Shown here: piece after piece, positions 17,242 through 23,586 of the stretch
Numbering within the stretch: the first letter of the stretch is position 1
How the letters are laid out: every line of letters starts with the position of its first letter
Assembly (NCBI GenBank): GCA_937862885.1
Contig: CALMEE010000040.1
Span: forward strand, 53,807 to 117,806
From: an uncultured Planctomycetaceae bacterium
GTDB taxonomy: Bacteria > Planctomycetota > Planctomycetia > Pirellulales > Pirellulaceae
Length of the DNA stretch: 64,000 nt
Direction of reading: 5' to 3'
Notes under the pieces: generated by a model
Database searches by the model: none
What the model was told of the DNA's origin: nothing
What the model saw: only the letters and a program-made list of their open reading frames with translations
Translations under genes and position numbers: made by a program

Positions 17242-19974
17242 TCAAGTCGATGCGAGTACCTCGAATCGAGCCGTCAACCCAGCAAGGGTCATCTGGTCTT
17301 GTATCTGGTCATGGGGAATCAGCAGGTAGCGCCACGGCTTGCCGCCGTTTTCTCTGGCATGAGCTGTCGCGTGGCGGCACCAGGTCGCGGCTGCATCCGC
17401 TTTGGCCAGAACATTCTCGTCGGTCATCTCGTTCGCTCGCTTTGGTTCGCAGAGGAACTTTTCCGTCTTCGTCTCGACCACGAAGTCGGGTTCGTAGGAC
17501 TCCTCATGGCGGATATGAATCTGGAAGTCGCCCTTGGCGGGCTTGAACCACTTCAGTACATTGTCGTCGTTCTCCAGGATCACCGCGAATCGACGTTCGG
17601 GGTCAGAATCGAACTTCTGCTCCGGATAAAGGCACTTGCGGAACTCGCCGAACACCATCGAGCCGATGCGGTTGCGTTGGCCCTCTGGAATCACTGTGCG
17701 AAAGTCACGCACATTTTCGTTGGTTGCGGCAGAGTAATTGTTGGCTCGCAGCGTATGAAACCCGCGTGTCACGTGAGCTTCGTATCCGCTGGCGGACTCA
17801 ACGAAATGTTGCTGCATTTGCGAATGAATCAGTCTTACCAAGCTCTGCTGATGATACTGCAAAACGTTGATGACGTCGTCCTCATCGTTTAAGTACTCGC
17901 GCAGCCGCGCCACAACCTGGCCTGCCAGCTTGTAAAGCAAACCCGCGTGTTTATCGTAGCTGATGTCGTCGAAATCGATCAGTCCGCGAACCAGGTAATC
18001 CTCGGGCCGTTTCTCCTTGATGATGCCCGATCCGTCCCGCAGCCGATAACGCTGGTTCTCGTGCAGGTGTTGAATCAGAATGTCCTGGGCAACTGGCTGG
18101 AGATTGATGTTCCGAACGTCCAGATCGAAGTCCTCGTAGCGGCAGGTTACTTCACCTTTGGGCACCACCACGATTCTTGGAATATCGATTGACAAGTCGC
18201 AATAAAGTTCGGTCGTCTCCCGGACCACGTCCGCCACACCCGCCGGATCGTACGTTCCCGCCAGCAACGGCTGGGTCGGCCGGATCATCTCCTGAACTTT
18301 CGCGACAATCTCTGCCTGGATCTCAGGAAGCCCAAGCTGGTCGCTCCCCTTGAGCCGTTCGTACTGTTTGATCACCTGAAACGTTGCTGCTGCCACCTCC
18401 CGTTCCTCGGGCCTCTCGAACAATCTCCGTTGCGCTCCCCCTTCGTGCGTTCGCGTCTTCGTATGATCCATCTCCCCCGAGATAATCTTCTCAAATGCGC
18501 TCTTGACCTCCACCACCTTCCGGCCCGCCTCCGGGACGTCGCGCCCAATCACCACACCCGCGCGGATGATCGAGTTGGGGTCGTTAGCGTGGTCCACGAT
18601 CTCCTGGAACTTGTCATGTGAAACGATGGTCAGCCGGTCCACCGCCGGGATGCCCACGCGTTTGCCATACGGCAGACGCAGGCCGCGACCGATGGATTGC
18701 TCGACAAGTGTTCGTGAGTTGGCCGCCCGCAACGGGACAATTGTGTAGAGGTTCGTCACGTCCCAGCCCTCTTTGAGCATGTTGACGTGGATGACGATCT
18801 CGACCGGGTTGTCCGGATGCTCGACCGTCAGCAATTGTTGAACGTTATCATCCCTCTCCTCACCCCGGATATTCGAGTGGACTTGGATGACCTTGCCCTT
18901 GTACCTGCCCTCAAAAAACCCATCGCCCTCGATGACCTGCTGCAGGGCATTAGCGTGGGTCGTATCCGTCGCCACGACCAGCATGAACGGTTTGACGATC
19001 GGCTTCTCGTTGTTACGGGCGTACACCTCCAACTCGACCTTAGTGTTCTCGTGAATCCGCACGCCGTCTTCCAGCTTAACCTTCTCCAATCCCTCGGCCG
19101 AGTAGGCGTTGGCGTCGAAGTTCTCGCGGGTCGCCACGGCCGGTTCCTTGACGAACCCGTCCGTCATGGCTGACGCCAGCGGGTAGCTGTAGATCACATT
19201 CTTGAACGGCACGGCCCGTCCGCCGGTCTCCACCTGTGGCGTGGCGGTCAGTTCCAGGCCCAGGATCGGTTTGAGTTCGTTGATTGCCCGCACGCCCGCC
19301 GACGCCCGGTAGCGATGGCTTTCGTCCATCAGCATTACCAGGTCGTCCAGACCCGCCAGGTAATCGAAATAGCTCTGGCCGATGTATTCGCTCAGTCGCT
19401 TGATGCGCGGGGCCCTGCCGCCACGCATTTCGCTGGTGATCTTGGAAATATTGAAGATATTGATGTGGCAATCGTCGGGACGATAAAACAATTGGCCGCG
19501 CGCTGCCGAAGCAGATTCATACGTGTCGCCCGTGATGACGACGGGCGGGTTGATCGCAAACTCGCCGATGCCTTTGAAGACGTACTTGGGCGTGTTGGGA
19601 GTGAAGTCGGCGATCAGCTTGTTGTAGATCGTCAGGTTTGGCGCAAGCACGAAAAAGTTCCGAATACCTTCGGACTGGTACAGATACGCGATGAACGCAC
19701 CCATCAGCCGTGTCTTGCCCACACCCGTGGCCAGTGCGAAGCACAGCGATGGGAACTCCCGCTCGAAGTCCTCGACCGTCGGGAACTCGCTCTTGATGGT
19801 GCGGAGCTTCTCCTCCAATGCCGCCGCACTTCGTGTCTTCGCGTCTTCGTGTGAGTCGTCCCCCTTCTCCAACGAAATGACGTCGCAGACACGGGCCAGA
19901 ATCTCCAGCGAGTCACGCTGCGGAGGCCGCAGACTGAGCCGATTGCTGATCGCATTGATGTGCTGGATGCTCAT
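17242..19974 (-). CDS. res: Type III restriction enzyme, Res (helicase-nuclease) subunit
   Basis: 910 residues. The superfamily 2 motor motifs are Walker A LATGVGKT (about 81-88), DESH as motif II, LTATPQ as motif III and EQSIGRGLRLP as motif VI. The C-terminus carries a PD-(D/E)xK nuclease core: Pro-Asp-Phe-Val-Val-Glu-Thr-Lys followed by a second Glu-Pro-Lys. Res cleaves unmethylated DNA after ATP-driven communication between two sites and works only in complex with Mod, encoded upstream. The ATG at 19974 overlaps the stop of the GxxExxY gene as ATGA, indicating translational coupling. Two copies of the dispersed ~28-base repeat lie in frame at about residues 40-49 and 502-512, apparently in linkers, with all motifs intact. 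Confidence 0.92.
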   Translation of the reverse strand: MSIQHINAISNRLSLRPPQRDSLEILARVCDVISLEKGDDSHEDAKTRSAAALEEKLRTIKSEFPTVEDFEREFPSLCFALATGVGKTRLMGAFIAYLYQSEGIRNFFVLAPNLTIYNKLIADFTPNTPKYVFKGIGEFAINPPVVITGDTYESASAARGQLFYRPDDCHINIFNISKITSEMRGGRAPRIKRLSEYIGQSYFDYLAGLDDLVMLMDESHRYRASAGVRAINELKPILGLELTATPQVETGGRAVPFKNVIYSYPLASAMTDGFVKEPAVATRENFDANAYSAEGLEKVKLEDGVRIHENTKVELEVYARNNEKPIVKPFMLVVATDTTHANALQQVIEGDGFFEGRYKGKVIQVHSNIRGEERDDNVQQLLTVEHPDNPVEIVIHVNMLKEGWDVTNLYTIVPLRAANSRTLVEQSIGRGLRLPYGKRVGIPAVDRLTIVSHDKFQEIVDHANDPNSIIRAGVVIGRDVPEAGRKVVEVKSAFEKIISGEMDHTKTRTHEGGAQRRLFERPEEREVAAATFQVIKQYERLKGSDQLGLPEIQAEIVAKVQEMIRPTQPLLAGTYDPAGVADVVRETTELYCDLSIDIPRIVVVPKGEVTCRYEDFDLDVRNINLQPVAQDILIQHLHENQRYRLRDGSGIIKEKRPEDYLVRGLIDFDDISYDKHAGLLYKLAGQVVARLREYLNDEDDVINVLQYHQQSLVRLIHSQMQQHFVESASGYEAHVTRGFHTLRANNYSAATNENVRDFRTVIPEGQRNRIGSMVFGEFRKCLYPEQKFDSDPERRFAVILENDDNVLKWFKPAKGDFQIHIRHEESYEPDFVVETKTEKFLCEPKRANEMTDENVLAKADAAATWCRHATAHARENGGKPWRYLLIPHDQIQDQMTLAGLTARFEVLAST
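18441..18469 (-). repeat. Dispersed 9-base-unit repeat, copy A (inside res)
   Basis: Plus-strand sequence begins CTTCGTGCGTTCGCG and continues with TCTTCGTATGATCC. It is the most diverged copy of the three-unit repeat. In res it is read as ...DHTKTRTHEG..., the same frame as copy F in the helicase gene. Confidence 0.75.
19829..19857 (-). repeat. Dispersed 9-base-unit repeat, copy B (inside res)
   Basis: Three tandem CTTCG(T/C)GnC-type units on the plus strand, ending in GTGTGAGTC. It is read in res as DSHEDAKTRS near residue 40-49, just before the first helicase motif. It differs from copy E at only three positions. Confidence 0.85.
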
Positions 19975-20426
19975 TCGTCTCCCTTCTGGTTCACACGAAG
20001 GCACGAAGACGCGAAGGACTGGGGGCCATTTACAATGCGCCTTACGCCTTCCTTGAATGTCGCTGCACCGAAGTTCATGAGCAGGCCAAGGGGAAGTTCG
20101 AGCAGACGAAGGTACGTGAGAAGCTGTTTGGAATGTACGGGAGCAAGATTCTCCACGCTTTTCAGCTCAAGGAGCAACAGGTCTTCAATTAAAATATCGG
20201 CCCGGAATCCCTCTTCAAACCGCATGCCCATAACGGCAATCGGAACCGGAACCTGCCGTCGCACTTGCAACCCTTCGTTTTCAAGCATCCTGGCAAGCAC
20301 GGCTTCATACACACTCTCAAGAAGTCCCGGCCCCAATTCCTTGTGGAGACGAAAACCGCAATCCACGGCAATCCGCGCCAACTCTTCTTTATCCCTTTGT
20401 GCCTTCATGTCTTCGTGTGAATTCAC
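19971..20426 (-). CDS. GxxExxY protein (PD-(D/E)xK nuclease-fold, PDDEXK_3-like)
   Basis: 151 residues. The family motif G-L-L-E-S-V-Y (34-40) is present, and a nuclease-like core ADILIEDLLLLELKS gives Asp78, Glu87 and Lys89, the PD-(D/E)xK pattern. The biochemical role of GxxExxY proteins is not established. The gene starts with GTG overlapping the mod stop (GTGA) and ends overlapping the res start (ATGA). Its ends are encoded by inverted copies of the island repeat: residues 3-13 (SHEDMKAQRDK) by copy D, and the last residues (FASSCLRVNQKG) by copy C. An internal ATG at codon 7 is an alternative start. Location between mod and res is unusual for type III systems and suggests insertion as a cassette. 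Confidence 0.85.
   Translation of the reverse strand: MNSHEDMKAQRDKEELARIAVDCGFRLHKELGPGLLESVYEAVLARMLENEGLQVRRQVPVPIAVMGMRFEEGFRADILIEDLLLLELKSVENLAPVHSKQLLTYLRLLELPLGLLMNFGAATFKEGVRRIVNGPQSFASSCLRVNQKGDE
19990..20018 (+). repeat. Dispersed 9-base-unit repeat, copy C (left terminal repeat of the GxxExxY cassette)
   Basis: Begins TTCACACGAAGGCACGAAG on the plus strand, inverted relative to every other copy. It forms the outer left end of the GxxExxY unit and encodes that protein's C-terminus. 22 of 27 bases match the inverted copy D, and all five differences are transitions. Confidence 0.85.
19990..20421 (-). mobile_element. Candidate mobile cassette: GxxExxY gene between inverted repeats
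   Basis: A 432-base unit whose two ends begin 5'-TTCACACGAAG reading inward from either side and extend as ~27-base imperfect inverted repeats. It contains little except the GxxExxY coding sequence, which runs through both ends. It separates mod from res, which are normally adjacent. No convincing target-site duplication was found in the flanking bases, and there is no transposase, so any mobility would be non-autonomous or recombination-based. The arrangement is read directly from the sequence; mobility is inference. Confidence 0.5.
20395..20424 (-). repeat. Dispersed 9-base-unit repeat, copy D (right terminal repeat of the GxxExxY cassette)
   Basis: Plus-strand CTTTGTGCCTTCATGTCTTC followed by GTGTGAATTC. 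It encodes the first dozen residues of the GxxExxY protein and abuts the mod stop/GxxExxY start overlap. Confidence 0.85.
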
Positions 20427-22147
20427 CTCGACTCCCCTTCCTCCGAACCGGTCAGATCAAACAACACTGGCCCCCGATCAATCCCTGCCTTGCCAAATTT
20501 CCTCCTCGCCTTCCTGCTGTCCGCTTCTCCTCTTCGTGCCTTCGCGACTTCGTGTGAGTCCTCTTCCTCGAGCGGCGCAGACGGAAGGTTCTTGATTTCC
20601 AGCGAGTAGTCGTCGTGTCCCCATTCGCACTTCTTGAGGACTGCCTTCGGTATCTTCCTCACCGTCAGGTTCTCGAACTGGCTGACATCGCAGCGGAACG
20701 CGCCGCAACAGATCAGCAGGCTGCGGTTGGGGCCGACCTCGTCGCTGATCCTGGTCAGCATCTCCTTGGTCATCATCTGTGTGGTCACGTAGATGAAGTC
20801 CGCCTCCGAGCTTCGGCCTTGTTGCCAGTACACCTCGGCGTTCGGCTCGAACGTGAAGCCCTCCAACTTGCACATCGCCTCGGCCAGCATCCCGGCATTG
20901 AATTCCGGATTGATAACCGGGTTGCCCCATTCGTCCTCGACAATCAGCGACGGTCCAAGCCGGTAGTAGCGGAATCCGCCGCCACCCTTCCAGTCGACGG
21001 CCTTGCTGATCCCGCCCTGGTCTTCACCGTCAATGACCTTCTTCATGCGAGGGATGATGTGCGTATGGCAGTGCTCGCCCAACTCGACCATGATCCAGCG
21101 TCGGCCCATCTTGTGGGCGACAGCGCCGGTCGTGCCTGAACCGGCAAAGGAATCGAGGACTACGTCGCCGGGATTGGTAGCGAGTGCGATCACGCGCAGC
21201 ATGAGTCGTTCTGGCTTTGGTGTATCAAACGGGCTGTCGCCCCCAAACAACTCGATACTTTCCTTCTTTGCTTCCTGGTTATGACCAACGTCATCGTTCG
21301 TCCACCATGTCCAACTCATTACCCCTTCGGCCTCGTTCAAAAAATTCTTGACGCGAGGTCTCGCCCCGCCGCCTTTGCCAAACCAGATTCGTCCATCTTC
21401 TCGAAGCCGCAGGAACTCCGACTCAATGTTTGCCCAACAACGACTCGGCGGCGGGTCATAAACCGTACCATTTGGTGTAGTGATCTGATACATCTGATTA
21501 GGCCGCCACCCTTGCGCTGTGAAGTCTGTGGAAGACCACGGCCCACGGGGATCATTATCAGGGTTCTTGAAGCCGTCTTTCTGAGTAACACTGTGAGGCT
21601 GTCTGTTGAACTGCACCGTAGCTCGCGTTCTGGCGTACACCAGAATGTGATCATGCGCGCCGCCCAAGTGAATTCGTGCATCAGGCGATGTTCGTTTCTG
21701 CCAGAGCACATTAGCAACGAAGTTCGGCCGTCCGAAGATCTCGTCCATCAACACCTTCGCGTAGTGCGCCTCGTTGTCATCAAGATTAATCCAGATGGAA
21801 CCCTCCTCGGACAGCAAGCGCCTGAGTATCTCTAGCCGATCTCGCATCAACGACAGCCACAGCGAGTGCTCGACGCCGTCATCGTAATGCGTGAATGCCG
21901 ACCCAGTGTTGTACGGCGGGTCGATGTAGATGCACTTGATCTTGCCGGTGAACTCCTGCTCGAGCGCCTTGAGGGCCAGGAGGTTGTCACCGAAGATCAG
22001 CCGGTTGTCGAAGAGGTCGTTCTCGCTGACCCGCCGGGCCGCGTGGTACGACTTGCCCGCATCCTCAATCAGAACGCGCGGCTCCAGCTGCGGCCGATTC
22101 TCCTTGCCGATCCAGGTCAGTTCCAGACGTGTATTACTTTTCGCCAT
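20423..22147 (-). CDS. mod: Type III DNA methyltransferase, Mod subunit
   Basis: 574 residues. A beta-class amino-methyltransferase in which catalytic motif IV DPPY (76-79) precedes the variable target-recognition region (about 140-310), and the S-adenosylmethionine motif FAGSGTT (334-340) follows. Mod methylates adenine on one strand of an asymmetric site and supplies sequence recognition to Res. The ATG at 22147 (MAKSNTRLEL) has GGGAG upstream and lies 7 bases after the PIN gene; a longer frame to 22336 would overlap that gene. Copy E of the repeat is read in frame as DSHEVAKARR at about residues 530-539, near the C-terminus after the catalytic domain. Confidence 0.92.
   Translation of the reverse strand: MAKSNTRLELTWIGKENRPQLEPRVLIEDAGKSYHAARRVSENDLFDNRLIFGDNLLALKALEQEFTGKIKCIYIDPPYNTGSAFTHYDDGVEHSLWLSLMRDRLEILRRLLSEEGSIWINLDDNEAHYAKVLMDEIFGRPNFVANVLWQKRTSPDARIHLGGAHDHILVYARTRATVQFNRQPHSVTQKDGFKNPDNDPRGPWSSTDFTAQGWRPNQMYQITTPNGTVYDPPPSRCWANIESEFLRLREDGRIWFGKGGGARPRVKNFLNEAEGVMSWTWWTNDDVGHNQEAKKESIELFGGDSPFDTPKPERLMLRVIALATNPGDVVLDSFAGSGTTGAVAHKMGRRWIMVELGEHCHTHIIPRMKKVIDGEDQGGISKAVDWKGGGGFRYYRLGPSLIVEDEWGNPVINPEFNAGMLAEAMCKLEGFTFEPNAEVYWQQGRSSEADFIYVTTQMMTKEMLTRISDEVGPNRSLLICCGAFRCDVSQFENLTVRKIPKAVLKKCEWGHDDYSLEIKNLPSAPLEEEDSHEVAKARRGEADSRKARRKFGKAGIDRGPVLFDLTGSEEGESR
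20532..20560 (-). repeat. Dispersed 9-base-unit repeat, copy E (inside mod)
   Basis: CTTCGTGCC, TTCGCGACTTCG and TGTGAGTC on the plus strand. It is read in mod as DSHEVAKARR, the same frame as copy B in res. It lies in the C-terminal tail, outside the methylase motifs. Confidence 0.85.
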
Positions 22148-22154
22148 GCCGTTT

Positions 22155-22580
22155 TCACGCTCCCTGATTCTCAATCCGATGTTCCGTGATAACGCTGAGA
22201 CCTTCGATCCCTGTGAAGTCCTTGGGATTGTGCGTGACCAAGGGTACACCATGTCGGACCGTGCATGCGGCGATCCATGCGTCGTTGGGTGCGATGGGGG
22301 CTCCGTTGCGTTGCCGCTCAGCAACAAGACGCCCATAACAACGGGCGATCTCGTGGTCGTACGGCATTACGACAAAGTTCCGCAGCGTGGTTTCAAGCTG
22401 ATTTCGCTTCTGCTCGCCCCAGCGCGCCTTTTCAGCGCCGAAGTAGAGTTCTCCGACGGTGACAAAGCTAATGGCCAACAACTTGCCTTGAACGTGTGGC
22501 AGGTAGGCCTTTGCCTGATCTCCGCCACGCATAAGGTAGGACACGATGCAGGTATCGAGGATAATCTTTGCGTCGCTCAT
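22155..22580 (-). CDS. PIN-domain ribonuclease, VapC-like toxin
   Basis: 141 residues forming one PIN domain. The acidic metal-binding residues are Asp9 (IILDTC), Glu44 (TVGELYFG), Asp100 (APNDAWIAA) and Asp121 after HNPK. PIN toxins of this type cleave tRNA or other RNA and are held inactive by a cognate partner encoded just upstream. Here the upstream gene's stop overlaps this start as ATGA, so the 331-residue protein is the obvious partner. Placement inside a restriction-modification operon suggests plasmid-addiction-like stabilisation or an abortive-infection arm; both are inference. Confidence 0.88.
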   Translation of the reverse strand: MSDAKIILDTCIVSYLMRGGDQAKAYLPHVQGKLLAISFVTVGELYFGAEKARWGEQKRNQLETTLRNFVVMPYDHEIARCYGRLVAERQRNGAPIAPNDAWIAACTVRHGVPLVTHNPKDFTGIEGLSVITEHRIENQGA

Positions 22581-23572
22581 CGCCCATCCCTCCCGTCGAT
22601 GGCGTGATGCCGGAGATCATCCACGGCCGCCTCGAAACCGTCATCGTCCTCGCCGGGCCAGGTGCCAAACAGTGCGGCCACGTCTTGTAACGGCCGGACA
22701 TTCTGGGTCTGTGCCAGTTCCTCAAGAGTGGGCGACTCCCAAAAACTCCGTGATACCGGCGTTCCCTGCGGCAGCAATTCCACCGCCTCGCCTTCACGGC
22801 CTTCCAGTCGTTCGATGTCATGAATCTTGATACTTGAGATCTTCCCGGTAAGCGGGTCTTCTTTGGCCTCGCCAACGATCCGGACGTACTGAAGGATGTC
22901 CTCCAGCACTTCATCCTTTTGCTCGTCGTCGAAAAGGCACAATACCGGCTCGCCAACGCTCGGATGCACTCGGCATCGCGTGCCATGCTCCTTGAAGTCG
23001 GCCATGAGTAACCGACCTTCGATGGTGCGGATATTGGTCTGCGGTCCCTTGATGCGTTGTTGAATGCGTTCATAGCCAGTTGGCGTGAACGAGGTCGTGA
23101 GCGGTACCGCGCGACGGTTCAGCGTGATTTCAATGCGATCAACACCCTGGCTGAACAGCACGCCCGCATCGCGCCAAGCCATCAGTACGCCTGTGTCATA
23201 TCCCTTGGGGAGTTGCTCATCGCTAGCGTTCTTCTGAACCTCGTTAAGACCATCGATGCTGCTTTCGAGGATTTCAAGGCCAAAGTCCATATGCGGCAGT
23301 GATGGGTTGTCTTGTCGGCGTTCAAAGCCGAGCACCGCTGCGGGGCTGCCTTCCGTGAGCAGAACAAGGTCTAGCGCGACCTCGGCCTTGATGTTCTGTG
23401 GCGGACGGCCTTGTCGGGCGCTATCGCTCTCGCCACCGAGGACGCGCCCGGTACGTTGCAGTGCCTTGTTCAGGTTTGAAAGGAATCGCAGCAGGTGAGA
23501 TACGGATATCCTGCCCGGACCGACTGCATTACCGTCGAATCGAATCTTTAGTAGTGGCTCTTGTGTGTTCAT
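22577..23572 (-). CDS. Uncharacterised 331-residue protein, candidate large antitoxin for the PIN toxin
   Basis: The start is the ATG at 23572, which has GGAGG seven bases upstream; a GTG at 23590 overlapping the helicase stop is less likely. The N-terminal half (KIRFDGNAVGPGRISVSHLL) and a middle beta-rich segment (about 190-265, EGRLLMADF...KIHDIERLE) are unfamiliar to me. The final ~50 residues read PTLEELAQTQNV, then DVAALFGTWPGEDDDGF and an Asp-Asp-Leu-Arg-His tail. That Trp-Pro/acidic pattern resembles C-terminal toxin-neutralising tails of antitoxins paired with PIN proteins. The stop overlaps the PIN start (ATGA). The antitoxin role is inferred from this tail and from position. Confidence 0.6.
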   Translation of the reverse strand: MNTQEPLLKIRFDGNAVGPGRISVSHLLRFLSNLNKALQRTGRVLGGESDSARQGRPPQNIKAEVALDLVLLTEGSPAAVLGFERRQDNPSLPHMDFGLEILESSIDGLNEVQKNASDEQLPKGYDTGVLMAWRDAGVLFSQGVDRIEITLNRRAVPLTTSFTPTGYERIQQRIKGPQTNIRTIEGRLLMADFKEHGTRCRVHPSVGEPVLCLFDDEQKDEVLEDILQYVRIVGEAKEDPLTGKISSIKIHDIERLEGREGEAVELLPQGTPVSRSFWESPTLEELAQTQNVRPLQDVAALFGTWPGEDDDGFEAAVDDLRHHAIDGRDGR

Positions 23573-23586
23573 GACGTGGCCTCCAA

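Noticed and set aside
19960..20440. Target-site duplication flanking the GxxExxY cassette
   Set aside because: Bases outside the two ends (CTTCTGG on the left, TTCACCT on the right) do not match as a direct repeat.
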